A stretch of DNA of 64,000 nucleotides from Phymatolithon calcareum (lineage: Eukaryota; Rhodophyta; Florideophyceae; Hapalidiales): the NCBI GenBank assembly GCA_977006965.1, contig OZ345374.1, positions 1,612,001 to 1,676,000 on the forward strand, written 5' to 3'. The position numbers were made by a program, and so were the translations under genes. Below are positions 9,775 to 20,014 of the stretch, piece by piece. The notes beneath the pieces were generated by a model. That model worked only from the letters and a program-made list of their open reading frames with translations. It did no database searches and was not told where the DNA came from. Position 1 is the first letter of the stretch. Every line of letters starts with the position of its first letter.

Positions 9775-10272
9775 TTCTGGCACGACCTGCTTAGATCAGG
9801 TTTAAACTATAAACGTAACAGTGCATGTGTACTCTAACCGCGTGCAGAACTTACCGCACGTGACACGATTTCGATTGTGCTGGGTGCGACGGAGTACCGC
9901 GTAATATATGTTGTTAATTAAGATCAAGAGCGCGTCGTAGCCCAGATCGGTCAATAGATCATCTGCACTAATTTACTACTTCGGATCTAGTAAACATAAC
10001 ATCGATCTCCGATCCCGGGTACACATTCGGCCCCACCAGGGACGGTTAGATGCGATGACTCAAAATCAGGCGATAGATTAAGGACAATTTCAGGCGAGAT
10101 CCTTCGCCTGAAATAGAATCTTCACACCAGCAGCCAATCAAACACGGAATCCAATTACATCCATTCTGTATCCAAGAAACAACAGTGCTTCTCCTGATCC
10201 TCTTCGAATATTGCATTCCCACACCCACCCACCATCTCGATCGAGCCGTGAATTTCCCTGTCCAACATTTGG
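9775..10272. other. DHFR-TS upstream region
   Basis: No convincing ORF, TATA box or E2F-like site was found. This region presumably holds the DHFR-TS promoter. Confidence 0.4.
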
Positions 10273-11751
10273 ATGATCATGACGGCCTCAGCAGCCGTAC
10301 GCGCCGCAAAGCTGGAGGGCTGTCTGATAGTAGCCGCCTGTGGTCCCTCCCGCGGCATCGGCAAAGACGGCAACCTCCCCTGGCCGAAGCTGCGGGCCGA
10401 TCTGCAGCATTTCAAATCGCTCACTCTCGGCGGTGCCGTCGTGATGGGTTCGCAAACCTATCTCTCCCTCCCGAAATCCGTGCGTCCTCTCCCCGGTCGT
10501 CTGAACGTCGTACTCTCCTCTCGATCGCGCTCGCAGCTAGAAGTGCCCGACGGCGTGCTAATCGCCGGCAGCATGGACGCCGCGGAGGCGCTGTTAACAT
10601 CCCGCGGATTCGAAAGGATGTTTATCATCGGCGGTGAATCGGTGTATCGCACCGCACTTTCAAAACCGCACTGGTCTGCCCGAGTGTACTATACTCAGAT
10701 AGATACGGAGTTTCCGGCAGACCGCTTCTTCCCGTTCGATATGGAGAAGCCGGAGTGTGGGTTTTCGCAAATTTCAAGGTCGAAAACGCATACGGAGAAT
10801 GGGGTGTCGTATCGTATGTGCGAATTTTTGAGGAACGCTTTTTTAGAGGGACAGACCCTACCGGACCAGGTATCCATGCGCGATTCAAAGACACATGCTG
10901 AGTATCAGTATTTGAATCTTGTGCGACGCATTCTGCGAGACGGTGTGCAGCGCGGGGATCGGACGGGGACGGGAACGAGGTCGATATTCGGAGCACAGAT
11001 GCGGTTTGATTTGAGAAGTTCGTTCCCGTTGCTTACGACTAAGCGTGTGTTCTGGCGCGGTGTGGTGGAGGAATTGCTGTGGTTTGTGCGTGGAAGCACG
11101 AACGCGAATGAGTTGTCTGATAAGGGGATACACATCTGGGATGGGAATGGATCGCGTGAATTTCTGGACAAATGTGGATTTCAACATCGTGAGGTCGGTG
11201 ATCTTGGGCCCGTGTATGGATTTCAGTGGCGTCATTTCGGGGCAAAGTACGAAAATATGCACTCGGATTACACGGGGAAAGGTGTGGATCAACTGAAACA
11301 GGTGATTCACACAATTAAGACTAGGCCGAATGACCGACGTATAATATTGTCGGCGTGGAATCCGAGTGCTATTCCGCAAATGGCGTTACCGCCGTGTCAT
11401 TTGCTTGCGCAATTTTACGTCGCCAACGGGGAATTGAGCTGTCAGATGTATCAGCGATCGTGCGATATGGGACTGGGGGTGCCGTTCAATATTGCGTCGT
11501 ATGCATTGCTCACGTGTCTGATTGCAAGGACTTGCGGGTTGCGGGCTGGGGATTTTGTGCATACGTTGGGTGACGCGCATGTGTATCACAATCATGTTGA
11601 GGCTTTGCAAGTGCAGATGGAGAGAGTGCCGCGAGCGTTTCCAACGGTGGAGATTAAGTTTCGGGAGAACATTGAGGAATTTTGTATGGAAGATATTGTT
11701 TTACAAGGTTACGAACCACACAAGGCTATAGCTATGAAGATGGCAGTGTAA
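10273..11751 (+). CDS. DHFR-TS: Bifunctional dihydrofolate reductase-thymidylate synthase
   Basis: A 492-aa fusion enzyme. The N-terminal DHFR domain (about 15-190) reduces dihydrofolate with NADPH and shows [10 protein letters not shown] (substrate loop), a '[12 protein letters not shown]' helix and '[11 protein letters not shown]'. The C-terminal TS domain (about 205-492) methylates dUMP to dTMP and makes the dihydrofolate that DHFR recycles. It shows [11 protein letters not shown], the catalytic Cys375 in [11 protein letters not shown], '[20 protein letters not shown]' and the canonical C-terminus MKMAV. Length and order match the single-chain DHFR-TS of plants, algae and many protists. 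Two in-frame ATGs (10273, 10279) are close; I take the first. No transit peptide is obvious. The next gene, at 12015, is convergent. Confidence 0.97.
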   Translation: MIMTASAAVRAAKLEGCLIVAACGPSRGIGKDGNLPWPKLRADLQHFKSLTLGGAVVMGSQTYLSLPKSVRPLPGRLNVVLSSRSRSQLEVPDGVLIAGSMDAAEALLTSRGFERMFIIGGESVYRTALSKPHWSARVYYTQIDTEFPADRFFPFDMEKPECGFSQISRSKTHTENGVSYRMCEFLRNAFLEGQTLPDQVSMRDSKTHAEYQYLNLVRRILRDGVQRGDRTGTGTRSIFGAQMRFDLRSSFPLLTTKRVFWRGVVEELLWFVRGSTNANELSDKGIHIWDGNGSREFLDKCGFQHREVGDLGPVYGFQWRHFGAKYENMHSDYTGKGVDQLKQVIHTIKTRPNDRRIILSAWNPSAIPQMALPPCHLLAQFYVANGELSCQMYQRSCDMGLGVPFNIASYALLTCLIARTCGLRAGDFVHTLGDAHVYHNHVEALQVQMERVPRAFPTVEIKFRENIEEFCMEDIVLQGYEPHKAIAMKMAV

Positions 11752-12014
11752 ACTATTTTGTATTCCGAGCTTGGCGCACTTCGACAGGAGAGGGCGGTTT
11801 TCGTATGCTCTGGATGGTTCATTGAATGCGTCGTCGGATGCTTGCACTTGGTTACAGGTCGCGGGGTTGAAAATGAAGAGAAAAAGCGGTAGACGTGTCT
11901 CACAGGGAATGAGGGGGTGGTGTACTGTAGTGAAGAAACGTGGAGAATCATGAAGCACGGCGAAAGGTGCTCAGTTCGGTTGCGTCGATCAGCGGCGTAT
12001 GTTCGGCAAGGCAG

Positions 12015-12275
12015 TTATCCGATGGGGGTGGAGTGCGGCGCGTTGGGGTTACGAAGACGAGTAGCCGGGATGGTGACGAAGGGGTCAACCTGCCGTCGGA
12101 GCCGGTCCAGCTGCACTTCGAATTCGCGCAAACTCTCTGCAATTTGAACGCGAAGCTCTTGGGCACCAACACGGGCACCGTCCATACGGTCGCGAAGTCG
12201 TTCCTTCGACGCGAGATAGTCTGCCAGCTGGGCCGCGTTGTCTTCGAAGTGAGTCGTCATCGTGCTGCTTTCCAT
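12015..12275 (-). CDS. Small coiled-coil protein, unknown
   Basis: An 86-aa protein with a good ATG and TAA. Residues about 10-65 are strongly helical and charged with heptad-like spacing (LADYLASKERLRDRM, then LREFEVQLDRLRRQV), followed by a Pro/Asn-rich tail 'FVTIPATRLRNPNAP'. I do not recognise the family; its size and single coil suggest a subunit of a larger complex. Overlapping plus-strand frames (11940-12404) look compositionally random and I reject them. It lies tail-to-tail with DHFR-TS, 263 bp away. Confidence 0.55.
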   Translation of the reverse strand: MESSTMTTHFEDNAAQLADYLASKERLRDRMDGARVGAQELRVQIAESLREFEVQLDRLRRQVDPFVTIPATRLRNPNAPHSTPIG

Positions 12276-13119
12276 GGCGACGAGTTCGTTCGTTCAACGG
12301 AAAGCCACACAGAACAAAATGAGGTGTCTGCGCGCGATGAAGTTCCCACACGATGTCACTCAGCGAACGATGGGGGCCGTCGATTATATAGGGCGCCTGG
12401 CTGAGATGGATGGCAAACAAGTGTGTGTTGAGATTGCAATATTGTAGACAGCAGGCTGTGATATTTCGACAAAAATAGCGCAAACAAAATGTGTGTTTGA
12501 TAGCACGGCTAATACTGCGCATGAGATCGGTTGGAGGTGTAATTTAGCCAATCAATGAGTGCCGAGTGTGTGACAGAGGGACATGGATGAGAATCATCGG
12601 CGCATGCAAGCAGAATATTTTGTAATTTTTTTGAATGCTTTCATATCTGCGGGTGGGCACTCATCAGTTGGCGACAGCGATCTTTGCCCATGGGGGACTA
12701 GTGCACTCGATGCGCGCATCGGCATGATGTGGCCGACGGCCAGCGCATTCAATCTGAACGGACGCGAATCAGGGTGGGGAAATGGCCGTAGCGCCAAACT
12801 GTGGACCTCTAAATTCAGGGTGCCATGTCCGCCAAGAGTCAGCCGGTTCATGTGGCGCACGCATCGTTTGTGTGGGAGTGAAACGCGGCAGTCTATCCGA
12901 TTTGTGCGCTCCGTGCCATCTCGCTGACTGCTTTCAGCGGAGGGGACAGAACGTGTTTGTGAAGTCCGCCAACGAATGGCATGGAAAAAATGAAGCGACG
13001 CGGGTGTATGGGAATTGGGGATGTCCTTGATCGTACAGTATTTGAGGGGAAAGACTTTCCCCTCGTGGCTCCGCTTACGTGCAGGTTGATTTGGGCGGCT
13101 GTTGCACTGAGTAATGTCT
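12276..13119. other. Intergenic, no gene supported
   Basis: The longest frames (12594-13130 minus, 12782-13030 plus) overlap one another, lack motifs and look like chance ORFs. Confidence 0.4.
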
Positions 13120-13221
13120 TTCACGGTCAATTTTGAAGAAAGTCCTTTTTTTGAAACTGAAAACTTATTGTAACTTGTTTCTTAAATAATGTAAAGGACT
13201 TTCTTCAAAGTTGATCGTGAA
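13120..13221. repeat. Inverted-repeat element with ~29-bp arms
   Basis: Arms at 13120-13148 and 13193-13221 pair with about two mismatches; the core AAAGGACTTTCTTCAAAGTTGATCG is near-perfect. The 44-bp spacer is AT-rich. I find no clear target duplication. It is either a very small foldback/MITE or a structured RNA stem. Confidence 0.75.
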
Positions 13222-14247
13222 GCAGATAAGGTACTAACTCTCGGTTCGGCTTGGCGGTGGTGAGGTTGGTTGGTATCGGTGGTGGCGGAACAGGGCTCTA
13301 ATACGGACTATTTATCCCGTATGAGACAAGCGCAGCCGTCAGGAAATCGTCAATGCGTTAGAAATGTCTCTTGTACAGTGAATTATCAGCTTCTTGTAGA
13401 TCGTGCCAGACAGAGCACACCGCGACGAAACCCAAGAGGCCTCGTCTAGGAGTCACAGGGCTAGTTTTTCCAACGGTTTTCTAATGTAGCTTAGTCTGGG
13501 AATGATTATGATACCATGGACGATATATGGGTACTGTCTCCTTCCGCGGCTGCACATTTGCCGCCTCTGCTGAAATCTCGATCCCATTTGGACGTTTGCG
13601 ACAAGAACAATGCTCCTCCTTATCGTATGGATACGCTACACTACACTGGGACATATCTGCTTGACGAGCAGGAATATTGTATGATTTTTCTCCGCTGTGT
13701 GATGATAATCTCCGTCACTTTGATCTCAGCCACCGACTTACACTCTGCTCACTTGGCTTAATCATCATTTCCACTCCCAGATCTCGCTTCACGCTTCGCT
13801 ACCATCTGCCTGACTCTCATTCTATTGACTTGCAGTGTACTGTATTCCCACAATCCCGTCTGATCGTTCATGAATACCTAACATGATGTCGGCATCCATC
13901 ACATCACTTTCGCTATGATATAGCTTTTACTATATCAGCACTTAAAATACAGCATGTAATACGGACTTTCCCTTACCCAATTTCTTATCGATTGACGGAG
14001 AACATTCCGTCAGGGCAGCACAAAACGACCCCGTGCCACATCGTCCATAACCATATTATGTCCGAGTCAGCGACACGCTTTTAACGTACAGTACTGAACC
14101 TTCTCCGGCGAATCACGGGCGAGATTGCCCTCGCAACTGCGCTTCAAGCAACGCACACGCCGCGTTCACCGCATAGCCAAATATACAAGCGAGACGTCGC
14201 ACCTGCCCTGCCCAGTATTTCCCACACTATCTAAAAAACGATGACCT
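13222..14247. other. Intergenic, no gene seen
   Basis: Only short, motif-free ORFs; unique-looking sequence. Confidence 0.45.
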
Positions 14248-15630
14248 CTATCGCTTCCTGCGCGTCTTCCTCTTGTCGCTAGAAGGAACAGTAGTCTGGG
14301 CCGGCCTTTTCCGCCGCAGCACCATAGGAATCGTCGGAAAGGTTTCCACAATTTCTCGGTCGTTCATTCCAGATTCATACATCCACGGCGCCTCGCCAGG
14401 GGTAGATAGCGGAAAAGACTCTGCAGGGATGCTTTCCTTTTTCACACTGTCCTCAAGGAACAGACTGTCAGCATCTTCTTCATCACATGATATACCAGCA
14501 CCCCTTTTGTCATTCTCCATTTCACCTGCCTCCATACCAAATCGCGACGCAGTGGAAGAGTCTGAAAACGAATACACGGTCGCCATCTGATAGATGGAAC
14601 CAACAGAACCCTTGTTCTCGACATCCACGTTGCGTCTCTTCACTGACATTTTTCGACTCCTGCCACCAGATTCTACCTCCTCGGATGACAAGCTGTATTC
14701 GCATTGCCCAATTCCATTCTGCACCAGCTGCTTACGACCGACGGACTCGTACTTCTTGACTTCGCCGTTACTGTTCTTTTGAGATTCCCCTCGCTCCCTT
14801 GGGCCATCTACAGCTTGCTCGTGCTTCGCATCCGCATTTTCGCTCTGCTTACGTCTTTTCGCACAAAACTCCCTCTCGTGCTTTGCCTGCCATTCCCGAC
14901 GTTCTCGTCGCTCCTTCTTAGCTTGCCGCTCCTGTAGTCCCTGGAAGTGGAGCAATTTGCCGAGACTGTCTCCCATACTTCGCAACCGTTCGTCCTGCTT
15001 CTTTTGCGTTGCAGCAATGTTCTTTTGCAACAATGAAATTTTCCCGATCGTGTCCTCAGTCCACTTGAGCCGTTCATCCACATCACTAATGGCAGAGATT
15101 GCCTTGCCCAGTGCCTTCTCCTGAGCAACTGCGAAGCTTTTCAACACTTCCTTTACTGTTTCCACGGTATGCGCACCCTGCTTCGATATTTCACGTCGCG
15201 CATCAGTGGTATGCACGGCGCGGCGCACCTTTCTGATTTCCTCGGCAAGAAAATTGGTCTTCTTTTCTGAAACAGCATTCTGTGTACGCACCAAAGATGC
15301 AGTCGATTCAATTGCTGTGCGTGTTGCTCGGGATACCGATGTCAGAAGATCGAGCTGCGAACAAAGTTGACCGTCGCGCTCCCCCTGTTGGAACTGCTGC
15401 GTTGCGCGTAACGCACTGTCTTGAGTGTCGAATGAGGGAGGCGGTGCAGAAACTGGCGTTTCCAGAGAGGGTAGAGGAACAGGCGCTGCGTCGCGAAGGC
15501 GTTGCCATCTTGCCGCAGGCGCTACAGGCTCAGTTACCGGACCTGCCCGACGCGTAGAGCTCCCGCGCCAGCCTAGCGTCTTCTGCGAGGAAGGGTCCCA
15601 GCCACCGCTGCTTGGGAAGCTGAGGCTCAT
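14248..15630 (-). CDS. Nuclear coiled-coil protein, unknown
   Basis: A 460-aa protein using the ATG at 15630; the open frame continues 69 codons upstream, but that part reads as leader. Residues about 75-260 are a long helical, coiled-coil region rich in Ala, Glu, Lys and Ser ('DLLTSVSRATRTAIESTASLV', 'ISAISDVDERLKWTEDTIGK'), followed by a highly basic helix (QERQAKKERRERREWQAKHE). The C-terminal half is acidic and disordered, ending in a basic cluster KRKTRRKR that looks like a nuclear localisation signal. I do not recognise the family; a chromosome- or recombination-associated protein is possible but unproven. It is divergent from HSP90C. Confidence 0.7.
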   Translation of the reverse strand: MSLSFPSSGGWDPSSQKTLGWRGSSTRRAGPVTEPVAPAARWQRLRDAAPVPLPSLETPVSAPPPSFDTQDSALRATQQFQQGERDGQLCSQLDLLTSVSRATRTAIESTASLVRTQNAVSEKKTNFLAEEIRKVRRAVHTTDARREISKQGAHTVETVKEVLKSFAVAQEKALGKAISAISDVDERLKWTEDTIGKISLLQKNIAATQKKQDERLRSMGDSLGKLLHFQGLQERQAKKERRERREWQAKHEREFCAKRRKQSENADAKHEQAVDGPRERGESQKNSNGEVKKYESVGRKQLVQNGIGQCEYSLSSEEVESGGRSRKMSVKRRNVDVENKGSVGSIYQMATVYSFSDSSTASRFGMEAGEMENDKRGAGISCDEEDADSLFLEDSVKKESIPAESFPLSTPGEAPWMYESGMNDREIVETFPTIPMVLRRKRPAQTTVPSSDKRKTRRKR

Positions 15631-15990
15631 TGCGGCAGACGCCGAAACATAGAACGAGTGGGCTTGTGGTGCTATCGAAAAAAACGGGTTAACGGTAGCC
15701 TGACCGGCGTATTGTGCTTCGGTTGGGACATGGCATATGCAGAGCAAATGGGGAGGTCGCCAATGTCCGTGTGGATATCTTTTCGGTTCAACGCCATATC
15801 GAAACGAATCCACAAGCCGTTTCCCAGGAGAGCGCACAGCAACTTCGGCGTGTGTACTCGGACACGATTCCGATGCTTTTCAATTTTGCAGAGCAGGAAG
15901 AAGATCGGAATAGCGCAACGTGTCATTGAATCAGCACAAGTCATATTGTACATCTATTTTTTGTATATTTTTACTACCATTTCGACTCTG

Positions 15991-16007
15991 GAAAGTTCTC
16001 GGAGAAC
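15991..16007 (+). promoter_or_regulatory. Heat-shock-element-like motif before HSP90C
   Basis: GAAAGTTC followed by TCGGAGAAC gives an inverted GAA/TTC pair and a third, gapped GAA unit about 270 bp before the HSP90C ATG. Perfect HSEs have contiguous 5-bp units, so this is a partial match only. Confidence 0.35.
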
Positions 16008-16275
16008 AGGTTTCGTTTCGGGACAAGCGTGTTCTTCCAAGTGGTCTCGTACAATTGGTTGATAGAAAAATGGAAACCAATCATGAGCTCGCATACTCTT
16101 TTGACCTGCACGTCCGAGATCGTCGTCCTGTCTCAAATTTCCGTGGTCAACCTCGCGCCCGACGATCGGTGCAAGGAACAGTCAATACGTCCATCTCACA
16201 AAGCACAACCAGGCGATCGACCAAGGAAAGCAGCAGCAGAGAAAAGAGAGGTTAATTGCATCAGCGAAAACGACG

Positions 16276-18747
16276 ATGGGTGGAAAATTTGCTTTTGCCG
16301 CTGGAAGCTCTCTCCTGCCGCGCGTGCAGCGCTCATCTCTGTCCACATCCTCGTTTGCGGCAAAGCGAAGAGCCGTTCGAGCATTACCATGCAGGCGTGT
16401 CTCAATTGTGTCGATGAATGCAACTGACGCCCCGGCGGCAGTCGAAGACAAGAAATCGGAAACCTACGAGTTCCAAGCAGAGGTTAGTCGTGTCATGAAA
16501 CTAATTATCAACTCACTCTACTCAAACAAGGACGTTTTCCTGCGCGAGCTTGTGAGCAACTCAGCCGATGCATGTGATAAGCGTCGATTTCTAGCAGTCA
16601 CGGGCGGCGAGGCAGCCAGTGATTCCAATCTCTCGATTTATGTGAAGGCAGACAAGGATGCTGGGACGATCACCATTGAAGATGGCGGCGTTGGAATGAC
16701 TAAGCAGGAGCTTATCAATAATCTCGGCTCCATCGCTACTTCCGGTACATCTAAATTCATGGAGGCACTCGGGGAGGGCAAGGGTGACGTATCACTGATT
16801 GGGCAATTTGGTGTTGGTTTCTACTCTGCCTACCTTGTTGCCGATAAGGTTTCAGTCATCACCAAGTCCTACACGGATCCGAATGCTAAGCAGTACAAGT
16901 GGGAAAGCTCTGCCAACAGTTCATTCACAGTATCTGAAGACGATTCCGAACCACTGAAAGGAGGAACCGGAACCCGGATTATCTTACATGTGAAGGATGG
17001 CTGCAAGGAATTCTTGGAGAACACCCGCCTTATCGAGCTCATGCGTCGCTATTCCGAGTTTATCTCATTCCCCATTTACGGTTGGAAGGAGCGCACTGAG
17101 TTTGACGAAGTGCCGGATGGGGACGAAAAAGACGAGGAGGGCAAACAGAAAACAAAGCGCGTTCCCCGCACTGTCGAAGAATGGTCTCAAATTAACAAAC
17201 TTAAACCAATTTGGATGCGCCGAGCGAGAGATGTTGAAGAGAAAGAGTACGAGGAGTTCTACAAAACTATTGCCAAAGACTTCCAGGCACCTCTTGGGCA
17301 CACACACTTTGCTGTTGAAGGCGATGTTGAGTTCCGATCTATTTTGTTCTGTCCAAAGATGCTACCCTCCGAGCTCAGGCAGAATATGTTTGAGGACAGT
17401 GGTCGTATGCTCAAGCTGTATGTCAAGCGCGTGTTTATCTCCGATTCGTTCGAGGATATCCTTCCACGCTGGCTGTGCTTCCTTCGCGGTGTGATTGACT
17501 CTGAAGATTTGCCACTGAATGTGAGCCGTGAGATTTTGCAAAAGAGCCGTGTTCTGCGTATCATTTCGAAGCGCCTGGTACGCAAGGCTGTGGATATGTT
17601 TACTGCTATCAAAAAGCGCGATAATGATGACTACCAGACGTTCTGGAAGGAGTTTGGACGCTATATCAAAGCGGGTCTGATTGAAGGACAGGATCACGTG
17701 GATGCGTTGGCTCGGCTGACTCTTTGGCCCTCTACTAATACCAAGGATGGTCTCACCTCCATTGAGGACTATGTGTCTCGGATGAAAGAGGCTCAGAAGG
17801 ATATATATTACGTCGCAGCAGCGTCGCGGAGCGAGGGTGAACAGGCACCGGTTATGGAGCGTTTGCGCAAATTGGGGTATGAAGTTCTCTTCCTTGTCGA
17901 GCCCATTGATGAAATTGCCGTTCAGAACATGGCTACATTCAAGACGAAGAGGAATGCCGATGACAAGGAGGATACCACTTTCAAGTTCATTGATATTTCG
18001 AAGGATGACTTCAACATGGACGACATGAAGAGTGAGGAGGAGAAAGAGGAGGGTAAGGAACTTGCTGAAGATTACAAGTCTGTCGTCGAGTTTTTCACCA
18101 CTCTTTTGTCGGACAAGATCGGGAAAGTACAGCTGAGTGACCGTTTGACGGAATCGCCGTCGACGATTATTCAGTCCTCTTTCGGGATGTCTCCGACCAT
18201 GGAAAGGTATATGAAGGAAGTGGGGTCAGCCGGCGCCAGTGATCCCAACATGGCTTCGTTCTTGGCAAAGTCTCGAACTCTCGAGATCAACCCCAAGCAT
18301 CCAATTATCTCGGATATTAAAACGAGATTGGAAGGCGCCGCCGGTACGAATGATAATTCACTTAAACAGACTGTGATGCTTGTGTATGAATTGGCGCTGC
18401 TTACCGGGGGCTACCCGCTGGATAACTCGAATGCGTTTGCGAAGCGAGTGAGCTCACTTGTTTCCGCAGCTATTGAAGCACCGGAAGTTGTCGTTCCAGA
18501 ACCACCGAAGGAGCCTGCAGGTATGGCGGGAATGGAAGGCATGGGAGGAATGGAAGGCATGGGAGGAATGAATGTTATGGATGCTAAGAGCGTAAAGGAA
18601 ATGTTGGAGAAGAACCCTAATGCGCTTGATGACGGGATTGTTGATGTTAAACCAGAGCAAGTGGTGGATGCGAAGACGGAGGAGGTTGCGACGTCTGAAA
18701 AGCCAAGTGAAGAGGTTAAGAAAGCCGACACAGAGATCGTTGGTTAG
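16276..18747 (+). CDS. HSP90C: Plastid-type HSP90 (HSP90C)
   Basis: An 823-aa HSP90 chaperone. The first ~50 residues are basic, Ser/Ala-rich and have Phe at positions 5 and 7, like red-algal plastid transit peptides; the HSP90 core begins at ETYEFQAEVSRVMKLI. The ATPase domain shows RELVSNSADACDKRRF, DGGVGMTKQELINNLGSIA and GQFGVGFYSAYLV. The middle domain has LPLNVSREILQ. The C-terminus lacks the cytosolic MEEVD and the ER KDEL tails and instead has a Gly-Met-rich stretch (GMAGMEGMGGMEGMGGMN) and an acidic tail. Absence of MEEVD plus the presequence support an organellar form; plastid is favoured over mitochondrion by inference. An AATAAA lies at 18829-18834. Confidence 0.92.
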   Translation: MGGKFAFAAGSSLLPRVQRSSLSTSSFAAKRRAVRALPCRRVSIVSMNATDAPAAVEDKKSETYEFQAEVSRVMKLIINSLYSNKDVFLRELVSNSADACDKRRFLAVTGGEAASDSNLSIYVKADKDAGTITIEDGGVGMTKQELINNLGSIATSGTSKFMEALGEGKGDVSLIGQFGVGFYSAYLVADKVSVITKSYTDPNAKQYKWESSANSSFTVSEDDSEPLKGGTGTRIILHVKDGCKEFLENTRLIELMRRYSEFISFPIYGWKERTEFDEVPDGDEKDEEGKQKTKRVPRTVEEWSQINKLKPIWMRRARDVEEKEYEEFYKTIAKDFQAPLGHTHFAVEGDVEFRSILFCPKMLPSELRQNMFEDSGRMLKLYVKRVFISDSFEDILPRWLCFLRGVIDSEDLPLNVSREILQKSRVLRIISKRLVRKAVDMFTAIKKRDNDDYQTFWKEFGRYIKAGLIEGQDHVDALARLTLWPSTNTKDGLTSIEDYVSRMKEAQKDIYYVAAASRSEGEQAPVMERLRKLGYEVLFLVEPIDEIAVQNMATFKTKRNADDKEDTTFKFIDISKDDFNMDDMKSEEEKEEGKELAEDYKSVVEFFTTLLSDKIGKVQLSDRLTESPSTIIQSSFGMSPTMERYMKEVGSAGASDPNMASFLAKSRTLEINPKHPIISDIKTRLEGAAGTNDNSLKQTVMLVYELALLTGGYPLDNSNAFAKRVSSLVSAAIEAPEVVVPEPPKEPAGMAGMEGMGGMEGMGGMNVMDAKSVKEMLEKNPNALDDGIVDVKPEQVVDAKTEEVATSEKPSEEVKKADTEIVG

Positions 18748-18828
18748 TTGAGGGGAACTTTCTCTGGACTTTGCTTGAGTCTCTAGCGCTTTGCGCAACA
18801 TTGCGCAGTGCCGTATTTTGGGAGGAGA

Positions 18829-18834
18829 AATAAA
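18829..18834 (+). terminator. Candidate polyadenylation signal of HSP90C
   Basis: AATAAA lies 82 bp after the HSP90C stop codon. Confidence 0.5.
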
Positions 18835-19281
18835 GCATTCACGTTCTATAAGATGTCAATTAAGACTTCGTTCTCCGCGGTCAGGTTCTGACATATGTCA
18901 GCCCTATCGATCAGAGATGGTATTGTAGTTTACACTGCCTCTAGAACTAATCTCTAGCCAATGTAGCATTTCACCCGTCAGGCGTGGCGCAGTGACGAGT
19001 TTTCCCGTTCCCTTCGACGACTGTCCATTGTTTGGACGATGAGCTGTTGCTGTAGATCAACTGATCTCGCCACAAACAAAGGAATACGATGTATTTCGAT
19101 GTGCCGTACGCCAATACAAATCACACGTAATAATTCTGTGACCAATGAACATAAAGAGAAATTGAAGGAGTTAGTTTTTTTTCTGTGCTGTAATTCAACC
19201 ATCCATCGCTGTATCCCGTCGACCTGTATGTGGTGGGTGTCCTTGACAGTGAAGGCATCATCGGCTCACGCATTCCCAGCA
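18835..19281. other. Upstream region of NDUFAF2-like gene
   Basis: The open frame of the next gene extends back to 19039, but the extension is Cys-rich and lacks similarity to the family, so I treat it as leader. Confidence 0.4.
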
Positions 19282-19818
19282 ATGTGGAGGGCACGGCTCA
19301 CACAGGCGGTGAACTGGCTAAGGTCGCGTCGGTTGGTCGGGGAGGACGGTCGGCACGAGTTTTACTCGGAGTATGTAGGGTCAGGACTACCCGAAAAACG
19401 CTACGTCGAGTTCAAGGACAGGGAGATCTGCGACTCGTCAAGCGGGATGCCAACGGAATGGTGGGCATGGCTGCACAATCGGCGTGACGACCCTCCAACT
19501 GTGGCTGAGGTTGATGCGTCACGCGCTCGTGCTGAGAGACTGGCACAACGCGTTCGCGCGCTCGAGGAGGAGGATGCTCGTCAGCGGTTGCGACAGTTTG
19601 CAGGCGCCGCACCACGGAAAGAAGACGGTTCAGATGTGAGAAGAGAGCGTGTCAAGGAAAGGTTGCTTAGGAGTGCGAACGAAAAGGCAGCTGCTACACA
19701 TGCACCGGGTACGAAATCAGATTCTGTGGCGTGGACAAAGCAGAAGAATACTAGTGAGGGAACTGAGGCATTTGAGCCGGAAGCGTGGACGCCTCCGACG
19801 ACGAAATGGAGGCGATGA
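19282..19818 (+). CDS. NDUFAF2: Complex I assembly factor NDUFAF2 (B17.2-like)
   Basis: A 178-aa mitochondrial protein of the B17.2/NDUFA12 superfamily. From the ATG at 19282 it reads a short helix, then 'LVGEDGRHEFYSEYV' and 'EKRYVEFKD', then the hallmark MPTEWWAWLHNRRDDPPT, a helical Arg/Glu segment and a C-terminal FEPEAWTPP. The last motif, absent from the structural subunit NDUFA12, matches the C-terminal 'QPGSW.P' of the assembly factor NDUFAF2 and decides between the two. NDUFAF2 acts late in assembly of respiratory complex I. Length fits the family (about 170 aa). It is convergent with the gene at 20015. Confidence 0.85.
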   Translation: MWRARLTQAVNWLRSRRLVGEDGRHEFYSEYVGSGLPEKRYVEFKDREICDSSSGMPTEWWAWLHNRRDDPPTVAEVDASRARAERLAQRVRALEEEDARQRLRQFAGAAPRKEDGSDVRRERVKERLLRSANEKAAATHAPGTKSDSVAWTKQKNTSEGTEAFEPEAWTPPTTKWRR

Positions 19819-20014
19819 ACGGGAAGCAAGTAGGCAGATACAGTATGTGTTTTTGTTGTTGAATTCTTTAGAGAATATGTTTATCTTTTTGCTAGTTTCA
19901 ACTGTAATGCTTCGGGCTAACCCGTGTTTTCTCTTCTCTTCCATTCGGTTCTTTCCTACTGTATTTTCGCTAAACGACTATATCCACTACGGTGTTTTGC
20001 TGCGCATAGTGTTC

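Noticed and set aside
11940-12404. 154-codon plus-strand ORF over the small coiled-coil gene
   Set aside because: Random-looking composition; the minus-strand frame has a coherent helical pattern and a clean start and stop.
12594-13130. 178-codon minus-strand ORF
   Set aside because: Biased composition without motifs, overlapped by plus frames of similar quality and crossing into an inverted repeat.
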